From positions 1 to 64,000 of the forward strand of contig CAYVWQ010000007.1 in NCBI GenBank assembly GCA_964455545.1: 64,000 nt of DNA, given 5' to 3'. Position numbers and translations under genes: made by a program. Positions 44,141 to 54,472 of this stretch are shown here, piece after piece. Origin of the DNA: JACPNS01 sp964455545 (GTDB taxonomy: Bacteria; Actinomycetota; Thermoleophilia; Solirubrobacterales; JACPNS01). The notes beneath the pieces were generated by a model. That model saw nothing but the letters and a program-made list of their open reading frames with translations. It ran no database searches and had not been told where the DNA came from. The stretch's first letter is position 1. Each line of letters begins with the position of its first letter.

Positions 44141-45493
44141 TTACACGCTGCCGAGGCCCAGCCGGTCGGCCTCGCGCGCGAGCTCGATGTCGAACGGCTG
44201 GTTCAGGGTCGGTGCCGTCTGCGCGTCGAGCAGCTCGATCTCATGTTTGACACGTTCGTGGTCGCGTCCCTCGGTGAACGTCAGCAGGTGTTCGTGCATC
44301 GCACGCATCCGACGGTGCACCTGCAGCGACGTTCCGCCGTAGATCCTGATCTCCGTCGTGCCGAGCTCGAAGTACTCGATCCATTCCGGCGCGTGCACGA
44401 GCCCACGCGGCTTGCCGCCTGAGTCAACGATGTAGGTCGGGCCGGGGTGGCGCTCGTAGAGCAGGATCAACAGCGCTTCGATGCGATCGATCGCCTGGGT
44501 CGCGGTCGTCGGATCGTTGACGGCCGGCGACAGGGCGCGAATCGCGACATCGACGAGAATGCGGATCACGAACGACGGGTCCTGGTAGACCGTGCGCTGT
44601 CTTGCGAGCACGAACACGCGTTGCACCTGCACGCGCGTCGGATCGCGATCGGCGTCGTAAAGGCGGATCACCGGCGCGCGGGGCGTGATGAACTCACCGA
44701 CCTGCGGGACGACTTCGACGAAGGCCCCGGTCGCCGATGCCAGCTTCAGGACCGCCCGGCGGTCAATCGCGGCGATCACGCCCGGCGGGCCGACGTGCTC
44801 GATCTCGGAGATCTCGTCTTCGGGGATCTGCGGGCGCGGCAGCGACAGCGTGTCCTCCGGCGAAGGGTGGACGTCATCGATCACCTGCCAGGCCCGGCGG
44901 CTGAGCGTGCGCAGGATCCCACCGATCTGGATGTTCTCGAACACGCGCTGGACGAGTGCGGCGAACCACGCCAGCGTCGCCGTAGCGAGGACCATCCCGA
45001 AGAGCACGGTGTAGAACGGGACGCCCCTGTCATCTCCTTCCGGCACGAGCCGGTCGATCGAGGCGAGCGCGAACATCGCGTAGGCCGCGGTGGCCGTAGA
45101 CATCACGAGCATTCCCATGATCACCCAGTCCTGGCGCAGCTGCGCGGCGAGTCGCGGCGAGTAGGACTGCGTCTGGATCTGGGCGGCGATGAAGATCGCC
45201 GAGAACACAAGGCCGGTGAACGTGATCATGCTGCCGGCGATCGCCGTGAAAATCGCCTGCGCTGTGCCTTCGGAGATCGGAAAGGCCCCGGTGCTGCCGG
45301 TACGGGTGTCGATCTCAGGGATCACCAGCGCGAGCGTGATGACGAGCAGGTTGCCCGCCAGCACCGGCACCCAGAGCGCGCTCGAATACCAGAGGCGAAC
45401 CCGGAAGAGGCGCGTGTCAGTCGTCACTGCGCGCATGTCCCCGTGCACGGGGTGCTCGTCGGCGGAGGCGTGCGGCCGGGGCTCGTCGCTCAT
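44141..45493 (-). CDS. DUF2254 family predicted membrane protein (second copy)
   Basis: The protein has 450 residues from ATG 45493 (GTG 45499 also possible). Four N-terminal TM helices include the conserved FTGLVFSAIFIAAQIQTQSY and SPRLAAQLRQDW. The later block VDVAIRALSPAVNDPTTATQ corresponds to the same block in the paralogue at 9944-11266. It differs in a longer C-terminal tail. It shares the upstream region with the divergent cobalamin-riboswitch transcript. Confidence 0.85.
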   Translation of the reverse strand: MSDEPRPHASADEHPVHGDMRAVTTDTRLFRVRLWYSSALWVPVLAGNLLVITLALVIPEIDTRTGSTGAFPISEGTAQAIFTAIAGSMITFTGLVFSAIFIAAQIQTQSYSPRLAAQLRQDWVIMGMLVMSTATAAYAMFALASIDRLVPEGDDRGVPFYTVLFGMVLATATLAWFAALVQRVFENIQIGGILRTLSRRAWQVIDDVHPSPEDTLSLPRPQIPEDEISEIEHVGPPGVIAAIDRRAVLKLASATGAFVEVVPQVGEFITPRAPVIRLYDADRDPTRVQVQRVFVLARQRTVYQDPSFVIRILVDVAIRALSPAVNDPTTATQAIDRIEALLILLYERHPGPTYIVDSGGKPRGLVHAPEWIEYFELGTTEIRIYGGTSLQVHRRMRAMHEHLLTFTEGRDHERVKHEIELLDAQTAPTLNQPFDIELAREADRLGLGSV

Positions 45494-45500
45494 CGGCACC

Positions 45501-45506
45501 TATACT
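45501..45506 (+). promoter_or_regulatory. -10 element (TATACT) for the cobalamin-riboswitch transcript
   Basis: TATACT lies 10 nt before the predicted 5' strand of riboswitch helix P1, the right distance for the transcript start. No good -35 is visible about 17 nt upstream. Confidence 0.4.
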
Positions 45507-45515
45507 GCCGCTCCA

Positions 45516-45687
45516 CACGGTCGTGACGAGGGAAGTCCGGTGCGAAACCGGCGCGGACCCGCCACTGTGATCGGGAAAGTTCTCCACAGGTCGCCGCGAG
45601 TTCTGATTTTCGCGGCCTCCAGCCACTGGCTCGAAGCTGGGAAGGCGTGGAAGGGCAGCCCGTCAGCCAGGAAACCTGCTCGGCCGT
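45516..45687 (+). ncRNA. Cobalamin (B12) riboswitch
   Basis: ACGGTCG (45516-45522) can pair with CGGCCGT (45681-45687) as P1. Between them are the conserved blocks in order: GGGAAG then CCGGTGCGAAACCGGCGCGG, the ACCCGCCACTGTGA segment (45558-45571), a peripheral stem, GCAGCCCG, and the B12 box AGCCAGGAAACCTGC (45665-45679). This is the standard cobalamin aptamer order. The first gene's ribosome binding site (AAAGGGG, about 45712) is 25 nt after P1, so control may be translational. Binding of adenosylcobalamin or a related form should switch off the DUF4430-ECF operon. Confidence 0.95.
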
Positions 45688-45725
45688 TCCCATACATATC
45701 GACCCTCGTGGAAAGGGGAACGACC

Positions 45726-46646
45726 ATGACGAAGGCATTCCGGCCTTCCTCGCTGCGTGCGCTGCTGATTGCGCTTGCAGCAACATTGATCTTCGCGTCG
45801 CTCGGCGCGGCAACCGCCTCGGCGGTGAACGTCAATCTGCGGATCGAAGGGCAGTCGGCCACGCACTTCAGCGGCGGCGTGAACACCGGGCCGAGGAGCG
45901 TTCCCGGCGGGACCGCCACAGCGGGCTGCGCCGCGACGGCAACGCCCAACGACTTCACCGACGCGAACACGCTTACCGCGATCGCTGACGCGGTCGGCGC
46001 AGCGAACATGACGACGAGCGGCACCGCCTATGGCTGGGGCGTGTTGCTGTGCTCGGTGAACGGCGAGATATCGCCCGACAACCTCGGCGGTTGGTACGTG
46101 CGCATCAACCAGCAGGACAGCACCTCAACCAACGGCTACGTCACGGCGACCGACAAGCTCAGCGAAGGCGACTCCGTCGTCGCTTACTACGCGCCTTCTT
46201 TCGGCGTGTACACGGCGTCACTCGAACTGCGCGCTCCCGCCAACGCCAAGCCGGGCGAGCCGGTCACCGCCTACGTCGACTCATACAACACGTCGACCGA
46301 CGAGAAGTCGAACGGCAGCGGCGTGACGGTCTCTGGTGGTGGCGCCAGTTCGACCACCGCGTCCGACGGGAGCGTCTCGCTCACGTTCCCGTCCTCCGGG
46401 CGCTTCCTGCTGACGGCGACGAAGTCCGGCGCGGTGCGCGGTTCGGCGTGGATCACCGTCGACCCGGCGGCCGTCGTCACCGCGGTCACGCCGACCAAGA
46501 CCGACAAGCAGCGCCGCGTCGAGGCGCGCCGCAAGTGCCTGCGCAGCTACAAGTGGCACCGCACCAGCTCGAAGCGCTACAAGAAGTGCGTGCGCAAGGC
46601 CAACCGCATCGGCAAGAAGAGCACCAAAAAGAGCGCGAAGAAGTAG
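45726..46646 (+). CDS. Secreted DUF4430 protein with Ig-like domain and basic tail, candidate cobalamin-binding surface protein
   Basis: The protein has 306 residues from ATG 45726. The signal peptide (about residues 10-35) ends TASA. Residues about 35-165 form a DUF4430 domain: NVNLRIEGQSATHFSGG, a TLTAIADAVG helix, and DNLGGWYVRINQQDS, which is the W-x-V-x-N strand. An Ig-like domain (about 167-255: AKPGEPVTAYVDSYNTST) follows, then a strongly basic tail rich in K/R that could bind the anionic wall. DUF4430 is related to the C-terminal beta domain of transcobalamin and intrinsic factor. Position directly behind the B12 riboswitch suggests capture of cobalamin or a precursor outside the membrane. 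Confidence 0.8.
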   Translation: MTKAFRPSSLRALLIALAATLIFASLGAATASAVNVNLRIEGQSATHFSGGVNTGPRSVPGGTATAGCAATATPNDFTDANTLTAIADAVGAANMTTSGTAYGWGVLLCSVNGEISPDNLGGWYVRINQQDSTSTNGYVTATDKLSEGDSVVAYYAPSFGVYTASLELRAPANAKPGEPVTAYVDSYNTSTDEKSNGSGVTVSGGGASSTTASDGSVSLTFPSSGRFLLTATKSGAVRGSAWITVDPAAVVTAVTPTKTDKQRRVEARRKCLRSYKWHRTSSKRYKKCVRKANRIGKKSTKKSAKK

Positions 46647-46649
46647 CTC

Positions 46650-47519
46650 ATGAAACGCCTCGTCTCGTCCGTCGTCTGCGCCGCCTGCCTCGCTATCGGG
46701 CTGGTCGGCTGCGGCGACGGGGCGGGAGGGGGTACGACGGACGTCGTCGTCACTCGCGACTTCGGCGCGACGGCGGTCGCTGAACATGCCGTCGACTGGT
46801 CAAACGGTCTGACCGCGATGCGCCAGCTGCAGCGCTCCCAGACCGTCGAGACCCAGTACGGCGGCAAGTACGTCTCGAAGATCGGCGCGCTCGGTGAGGG
46901 TGGCTCTGACTCGTGGCTCTATTACGTGAACGGCGTTGAGTCGGCGACGGCCGCCACCTCGCAGCGCCTGCAACCCGGCGACGTCGTGCAGTGGGATCTC
47001 CACAACTGGCAGGACGTGAGGACGGGCGGCGCGATCGTCGGGGCGTTTCCGCATCCACTCGCGGAGCGTGGGGCGAAGATCGTTTGCGGCGACCCGGAGA
47101 GTTCGAACTGCAGTTTTGCGCGCAAGACACTGACGGCCGCCGGCGTCGACGCCTCGGACGAGAGTGACGCAAGTGTCGTCGTCGGGACGTGGCGGGAGAT
47201 TGCCGCGGTCGATGGCGTGCGAGACCTCAGCGCAGACGCCGCGAGCAACGGCGCCTTCGCACAGTTCAGCACCGACGGGAAGCTGCTGACACCGGCGCGT
47301 AGCGACGGCTCGACCGGCGCCGCGATGGCCGGCGGAACGGGCCTGGTCGCGGCGTTCTCGGACGGCAAGAAACTGACGTGGATCCTCACCGGCACTGACG
47401 GGGACGGCGTCGAGAGTGCGATCGACCTGTTGCGCGGAGACCATCCGGAGCTGACCAATCGTTTCGCGGTGATCGCGGGCCCTGCCCGCACCGCCGCACT
47501 GCCCCTGGCGGCGAGATGA
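46650..47519 (+). CDS. DUF4430 lipoprotein, candidate substrate receptor of the ECF system
   Basis: The protein has 289 residues and starts 3 nt after the previous stop. A lipoprotein signal peptide ends in the lipobox L-V-G-C (Cys21). The DUF4430 domain (about residues 30-120) includes GLTAMRQLQRSQTVETQYGG and the hallmark SDSWLYYVNGVES, then LQPGDVVQWDLHNW. The C-terminal half (about 125-285) is an alpha/beta region with no recognised family. It would be tethered on the outer face next to the transporter and hand over cobalamin or a corrinoid. The stop overlaps the next start (ATGA). Confidence 0.82.
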   Translation: MKRLVSSVVCAACLAIGLVGCGDGAGGGTTDVVVTRDFGATAVAEHAVDWSNGLTAMRQLQRSQTVETQYGGKYVSKIGALGEGGSDSWLYYVNGVESATAATSQRLQPGDVVQWDLHNWQDVRTGGAIVGAFPHPLAERGAKIVCGDPESSNCSFARKTLTAAGVDASDESDASVVVGTWREIAAVDGVRDLSADAASNGAFAQFSTDGKLLTPARSDGSTGAAMAGGTGLVAAFSDGKKLTWILTGTDGDGVESAIDLLRGDHPELTNRFAVIAGPARTAALPLAAR

Positions 47520-48436
47520 GCGAAGTCGGCCGCGCCCACCGGATCACCGATTCGCTCGCGCGCGGGCTGTCCTCGGGCTATCGCGACCGCGGCGGCGTGC
47601 TGCAGCAGGCGCGCGCGACCAGCGTCGTCTGCTGGTGCTGCGCGCTCGGCCTCACGGTCGCGCTGTTCATGAACCCGATCGTGCTGGTGCTCGTGGTCGC
47701 CGCGTGCTTTCTGCTCGGCGCGCGCTGCGGGACGCTGCGCGAGATGTCGTTCTTCCTCGCGATCTCGGCGCCGATCGCTTTCCTGATCGCGATTGTCAAT
47801 CCCGTGGTTTCCCAGCAGGGGATCACAGTGCTTGTCGCAGGGATCGACTTGCCGTTGGTCGGAACGATCGACATCACCCAGGAGGCGATCGTCTACGGAC
47901 TGATCCTCGGCCTGCGCACGATGGCGATCTTCGCGATCTGTGCGCTCTACGTCTCGGCTGTCGACCCCGACGACCTGCTGCGCGTACTGCGCCGCTACTC
48001 GGTCCGTTCGGCGATCACCGCGTCGCTCGCCGTTCGATTCGTGCCGCTGCTCGCCCGGGACGGGGCGAACTTGGCGGCGGCGCGCGAGTGTCGTCCGGGC
48101 CCGCCGGCCTCCAGTTCGGCGGTGGTGCGGGCGATGTTCGCGCGCTCGCTAGAACGCGCCGGTGATTCGGCGATCGCGCTCGAGACGCGCGGATTCGCGC
48201 TCGCGCGTCCGCTGAAGGTCGCTCCGCGGCCGCGCGCGCGCGCCGACAACGTTGTCCTGGTCTCTGCACTCCTCGTCTTCGCGCTGACGATCGCTGGAAC
48301 GGTCATCGGCCTCGCGGGCTTCGAGGCCTACCCGCTGACCGCGATCGAGGCCGCGCCTGACGACCTCGGCTTCGCCGCCGGCGTGTTTCTTTGCGCCGTT
48401 CTCCCGGCGTCCGTGCGAAGGGAGGATGCGTCGTGA
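47516..48436 (+). CDS. ECF transporter transmembrane (T) component
   Basis: The protein has 306 residues with about 6 TM helices. The coupling-helix motifs with A-R-x are typical of EcfT/CbiQ: ALETRGFAL (residues about 220-228) contains the second Ala-Arg-like motif, with LRVLRRYSVRSAITASLAVR before it. It connects the ATPases to the S component. It overlaps both neighbours by 4 nt, so the operon is translationally coupled. Confidence 0.88.
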   Translation: MSEVGRAHRITDSLARGLSSGYRDRGGVLQQARATSVVCWCCALGLTVALFMNPIVLVLVVAACFLLGARCGTLREMSFFLAISAPIAFLIAIVNPVVSQQGITVLVAGIDLPLVGTIDITQEAIVYGLILGLRTMAIFAICALYVSAVDPDDLLRVLRRYSVRSAITASLAVRFVPLLARDGANLAAARECRPGPPASSSAVVRAMFARSLERAGDSAIALETRGFALARPLKVAPRPRARADNVVLVSALLVFALTIAGTVIGLAGFEAYPLTAIEAAPDDLGFAAGVFLCAVLPASVRREDAS

Positions 48437-50001
48437 CGAGCTCGGCCGTCACTGCCGCGTCGCCGGCTGCGCAGTTCGCCGGCTTCGCCTATCGCTACCC
48501 AGACTCGGGCTGGGCGCTGCACGGGCTCGATCTCGAGATCGCCCGCGGTGAGTTCGTCGTGGTCTGCGGCGCGTCGGGCAGTGGCAAGTCGACGCTGCTG
48601 CGCGCCGTATCCGGGCTGGTGCCGCACCACTTCGGCGGCGAGGCCGAAGGCGAGGCGACGATCTGCGGACTCGACCTTCGCGACAACGGGGCCGGTCGCC
48701 TGGCTGCGCACTGCGGGACGGTGTTCCAGGACCCCGAAGGCCAGACGGTGATGGGCAGCGTTCGCGCCGAGATCGCGTTCCCGCTCGAGAACCTCAGTTT
48801 CGAACCGGCCGAGATCGCCGTCGCCGTGGAAGAGGCCGCCGCCGCGCTCGGAATCGACCGGCTGCTTGACCGCCGGGTCGACGAGCTCTCCGGCGGAGAG
48901 CTGCAGCGCGTGGTGCTCGCCGCGGCGATCGCGCCTCGGCCGGACATCGTCGTTCTCGACGAGCCGACTTCGCAGCTCGATCCAGTGGCCGCCGACGAGT
49001 TGATCGCCTGCCTCGTCCGGCTCAACGCGGACCGCGGCACGACGGTGATCCTCGCCGAGCACCGGTTCGAGCGCGTTCTCGAGTTCGCCGACCGCGTTCT
49101 CGCTTTTGACTCGGGCGAGCTCGCGATCGACGCGCCTCCGTCCGATTTCCTTGAGCAGGCGGCCGCGGGCGGACTCCGCTGGTTGCTACCGGCTGCGGCC
49201 GAGCTGTTCGATCGCGCTGGACTCGCGCCCCTGCCCGTCGGATTGAAGGCCGCCCGTGCCGGTCTTCCGACCGCGCTCGCGTCGGGGAGTTTCGGCGCGA
49301 GCCGTGAGGCCGGGAGCGCGGCGCTTGCTCTGAGCGGGGTCGAGTTCTCGTACGACGGAGGCGCAAAGGCGCTCGCGGGCGTCGACCTCGAGCTCCGTGC
49401 CGGAGAGTCGACGGTGCTGCTCGGGGCGAACGGCTCGGGCAAATCCACGCTGATGCGCGTGGCACGTGGCCTGTACCCGGCCGGCCGCGGAAGTGTGCGT
49501 GCGATCGGCGAAGTAGCCCTGCTGCTCCAGAACCCGAACGATTACCTGATCCACGAACGCGTCGACGCCGAAGCACCCGCCGAAGCGCTCAAGCGCATGG
49601 GGCTTGCCGGTCTGGGTGACCGCGACCCGCGCGACCTCTCCGGCGGCGAACGCCAGCGGCTCGCGCTCGCGATCGTCACCCAGTCACGTCCCGCGGTGCT
49701 GATGCTCGACGAGCCGACGCGCGGGATGGACGTCCTGAGAAAGCGCGACCTCGCCGAGCTGCTCGAACGGTTCCGAGATGACGGGGTCGCAGTGCTGGTC
49801 GCCACCCACGACGTCGAGTTCGCCGCGATGTTCGCCGAACGGGCGGTGATGCTCGGCGGCGGCCGCGTGATCGCCGACGCACCGGCACGCGAACTTCTCG
49901 GCGGCGGTTGGCACTTCGCCACCGACGTGGCGCGTCTGATGCCGGGCACGGGCGCGATCACGCCGATCGAGGGTGCGCGGCTGCTCGGAGGTGAGAGGTG
50001 A
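48433..50001 (+). CDS. ECF transporter fused ATPase (A and A' in one chain)
   Basis: The protein has 522 residues from GTG 48433. The first ABC domain has Walker A GASGSGKSTLL, signature LSGGELQRVVLAAA and Walker B IVVLDEPTSQLDP. The second has GANGSGKSTLM, LSGGERQRLALAIV and VLMLDEPTRGMD. Both sites look catalytically complete. It powers the importer with the T and S components. GTGA overlap is seen at the start and again at the end with the S gene. Confidence 0.93.
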   Translation: MTSSAVTAASPAAQFAGFAYRYPDSGWALHGLDLEIARGEFVVVCGASGSGKSTLLRAVSGLVPHHFGGEAEGEATICGLDLRDNGAGRLAAHCGTVFQDPEGQTVMGSVRAEIAFPLENLSFEPAEIAVAVEEAAAALGIDRLLDRRVDELSGGELQRVVLAAAIAPRPDIVVLDEPTSQLDPVAADELIACLVRLNADRGTTVILAEHRFERVLEFADRVLAFDSGELAIDAPPSDFLEQAAAGGLRWLLPAAAELFDRAGLAPLPVGLKAARAGLPTALASGSFGASREAGSAALALSGVEFSYDGGAKALAGVDLELRAGESTVLLGANGSGKSTLMRVARGLYPAGRGSVRAIGEVALLLQNPNDYLIHERVDAEAPAEALKRMGLAGLGDRDPRDLSGGERQRLALAIVTQSRPAVLMLDEPTRGMDVLRKRDLAELLERFRDDGVAVLVATHDVEFAAMFAERAVMLGGGRVIADAPARELLGGGWHFATDVARLMPGTGAITPIEGARLLGGER

Positions 50002-50645
50002 GCTCCGGGGCCGTGTGGCAACTTGCCAGCGCGGCGTTGCTCGTCACCGCGCTCGGCTGCGGCTTTGCCTGGTTCGAGCTCTCGCGCCCCTCGGCGCGGA
50101 CCGTCGCCGCCGTCGCGGCGCTGGTGGCGTTCGGGGTGGTGGCGCGCATCGTGTTTGCGCCGTTCCCGAACGTCAAACCGACGACCGACATCGTGATCAT
50201 CGCCGGCTTCGCGCTCGGCTTCGCGCCGGGATGGACGGTCGGCGTGCTCACCGCGCTGGTCTCGAACTTCTACTTCGGTCAGGGTCCGTGGACGCCGTGG
50301 CAGATGTTCGCTTGGGGTGTGTGCGGGGTGATCGGGGCTCTCGTTGCGCGCAGCGGGATCCGCCCCGACCGCCGGCTTCCGCTGGCGCTGGTCTGTGCCG
50401 GGGCCGGGGTGGTTTACGGCTTGATCGTCAACTTCGGATCGGCCGTCAATCTCGGCAGCGGTGAGGTGATGCACGCCTTCGCGATCCAGATCACGACGTC
50501 GCTCCCGTTCGACGCAGCGCACGCGGCCGGCAACTTCGTCTTCTTCATGCTCGCCGGCCCGCTGCTGATCCGTATGCTCGCGCGCCTGAAACGCCGAGAA
50601 TCATTGATCTGGCGTGAGGTCGCGCACGCATCAACAAGCGCCTAA
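49998..50645 (+). CDS. ECF transporter substrate-binding (S) component, predicted corrinoid-specific
   Basis: The protein has 215 residues with six TM helices. Typical ECF-S segments are DIVIIAGFALGFAPGWTVGV and LTALVSNFYFGQGPWTPWQM, then GVCGVIGALVAR. Substrate specificity cannot be read from the sequence alone, but the upstream B12 riboswitch and DUF4430 receptors point to cobalamin, cobinamide or another corrinoid. It is the last gene of the operon. Confidence 0.82.
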   Translation: MSSGAVWQLASAALLVTALGCGFAWFELSRPSARTVAAVAALVAFGVVARIVFAPFPNVKPTTDIVIIAGFALGFAPGWTVGVLTALVSNFYFGQGPWTPWQMFAWGVCGVIGALVARSGIRPDRRLPLALVCAGAGVVYGLIVNFGSAVNLGSGEVMHAFAIQITTSLPFDAAHAAGNFVFFMLAGPLLIRMLARLKRRESLIWREVAHASTSA

Positions 50646-50744
50646 CGCGCGGTGAACCCGGCGAAACGAAACCTTTTCGGCCCTGAGCCGTTGTTATTGA
50701 TGTAGGGAAAACCTGAAAATCGGATCGCATCCTCAGAATTGGGC
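50646..50744. other. Gap between the ECF operon and the sigma promoter
   Basis: No gene is present. A weak hairpin (CGAAA with TTTTCG at about 50661-50680) could be the end of the ECF transcript. The composition becomes more AT-rich here, consistent with a promoter region. Confidence 0.4.
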
Positions 50745-50773
50745 TTGCATTCGACCTTGAGTTTCCTTATGAT
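50745..50773 (+). promoter_or_regulatory. Housekeeping-type promoter for the sigma factor gene
   Basis: TTGCAT (50745-50750) and TATGAT (50768-50773) are separated by exactly 17 nt and match sigma-70 consensus at 4/6 and 5/6. The sigma gene starts about 300 nt downstream, giving a long leader. Confidence 0.55.
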
Positions 50774-50779
50774 GCGTTG

Positions 50780-51085
50780 ACTGCATGTGACCGGCGACCG
50801 CCTAGGGCGCAGCAAAGTCGCAGCAAAACAAGTAATTTGAAGCTTCCAAAGAAGTGAGACATTCGTCCGAGGAAGCTTGTAACATTTTGTAACAAACCCC
50901 GTCCCTTCGCAGCTGCCGAAGCTGACCCAACTGAGAGCACGGCGCGCGGGCCCCAAAAAGCAGGCAGGGACAAGCAAAAGCCAGCGCAGAACGACCCCCC
51001 AGAACGTTCCGCACTGAATCACGGATTTCCCAGCGTGGCTCCCATCGGTCGCGCTTCCACAACCCCAGTAGAAAGCAAGGCAACA
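50780..51085 (+). other. Long AT-richer 5' leader of the sigma factor gene
   Basis: About 300 nt without a gene. AAGCTTCC (50840-50847) can pair with GGAAGCTT (50871-50878). Two direct repeats of TTGTAACA occur at 50876-50883 and 50886-50893. An in-frame GTG at 51035 has no ribosome binding site. The leader may be regulatory; I see no known riboswitch class. Confidence 0.4.
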
Positions 51086-52144
51086 TTGGCAACATTCACG
51101 ACTGACATTTTTGAGATTCCTGAGATCGGGCAGCTGCTCGAGGCCGAGTCGGTCACCGAGGAGCGCCTGCTGGAGCTCGCCGAGGTTCACGAGCTCGAAG
51201 AGGTCATGCTCGACGACGTGCGTTCGCGCCTCGTCGAAGCCGACGTGACGATCATCAAGGGCGAAGAGGACGAGGCGAGCGCGATCGAGAAGCGCGCGCT
51301 CAGCGACCACGCAGTCAGCGCCGAGCTGCCCTCCGACCTGACGCGTCACTTCATCAACCGCGCCAGCCGCCACAAGATCCTCACGCGCGAGCAGGAGGTC
51401 ACTCTGGCGAAGCGCATCGAGCGTGGCGACGAGGTCGCCAAGCGTCAGCTGATCGAGAACAACATGAAGCTCGTGATCAAGCTCGCGGGTAAGTACCGCG
51501 ACCAGGGTCTCGAGTTCGGTGACCTGATCCAGGAGGGCGTGATCGGCCTCAACCGCGCGGCCGAGAAGTTCGACTGGCGCAAGGGATTCAAGTTCAGCAC
51601 CTACGCGACCTGGTGGATCCGCCAGTCGATGCAGCGCGCAACCCAGAACCAGGGCCGCACGGTCCGTCTTCCGGTGCACGTCGCTCAGCAGCTGGCGAAG
51701 ATCCAGAAGGCCACCCGCCGTCTCGCCGTCGAGCTCGCCCGCGAGCCCACCGACGCCGAGATCGCCGAGGCAACCGACATGGAGATCGAGGAGGTGGAGC
51801 GCGTCAAGCTGGCCGCTCTCAAGCCGACCTCCCTGTCGCTGCCGGTCGGCGAGGGCGACTCTGAGTTCGGTGACTTCCTCGAGGATGAGGACACCATCAC
51901 TCCGGAGGAGTTCGCGGTCGAGGCCGAGCGTCAGCGCAAGATCACGCGCCTGCTCAGCCGTCTCTCGCCCGACGAGCGCCACGTGCTCGCCGAGCGCTAC
52001 GGACTGGCCGGCGGCGAGCCCCGTACCGCGGAGGCAATTGCTCGCGGATCCGGCATGACCGCCGCCCGCGTGCGCGAGATCGAGAACGCCGCGCTCAAGC
52101 GCCTCGCGCAGGACCCGGAGGCCGTAGCCCTCCGAGCCGCCTAA
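51086..52144 (+). CDS. rpoD: RNA polymerase sigma-70 factor, primary (RpoD/SigA) type
   Basis: The protein has 352 residues from TTG 51086, chosen because AAGG lies 5 nt upstream; GTG 51035 would add 17 residues. Region 1.2 is ALSDHAVSAELPSDL-like. Region 2 holds NNMKLVIKLAGKYRDQGL, FGDLIQEGVIGLNRAAEKFD and FKFSTYATWWIRQSMQRA, the -10 recognition helix. Region 3 (RLPVHVAQQLAKIQKATRRL) and region 4 end with RTAEAIARGSGMTAARVREI. The short N-terminus and all conserved regions fit a primary or primary-like sigma. Another sigA elsewhere cannot be excluded. Confidence 0.85.
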   Translation: MATFTTDIFEIPEIGQLLEAESVTEERLLELAEVHELEEVMLDDVRSRLVEADVTIIKGEEDEASAIEKRALSDHAVSAELPSDLTRHFINRASRHKILTREQEVTLAKRIERGDEVAKRQLIENNMKLVIKLAGKYRDQGLEFGDLIQEGVIGLNRAAEKFDWRKGFKFSTYATWWIRQSMQRATQNQGRTVRLPVHVAQQLAKIQKATRRLAVELAREPTDAEIAEATDMEIEEVERVKLAALKPTSLSLPVGEGDSEFGDFLEDEDTITPEEFAVEAERQRKITRLLSRLSPDERHVLAERYGLAGGEPRTAEAIARGSGMTAARVREIENAALKRLAQDPEAVALRAA

Positions 52145-52168
52145 GCGCTCAAAGCACTCAAAACGATC

Positions 52169-52199
52169 AAGGCCCCGTTCGCAAGAGCGGGGCCTTTTT
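52169..52199 (+). terminator. Strong intrinsic terminator after the sigma factor gene
   Basis: AAGGCCCCGTTC, loop GCAA and GAGCGGGGCCTT pair over 12 bp with one G-U, followed by TTT. It lies 25 nt after the stop codon. Confidence 0.92.
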
Positions 52200-52254
52200 C
52201 GTGGGATAACGTTCGGCCACCCCATCGACAAGCACGCAAGGAGCAGCCCCCACG

Positions 52255-54408
<2,154 letters not shown>

Positions 54409-54472
54409 AGATCAGGCGCGCCGGGCGCTTACCGGTTGCGTTCCGCGCTCGTTCGCGCTATACCTGAAAGTG

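Noticed and set aside
51035..51085. GTG 51035 as the start of the sigma factor
   Set aside because: No Shine-Dalgarno sequence upstream, while TTG 51086 has AAGG at 5 nt. It remains possible and is mentioned in the feature.
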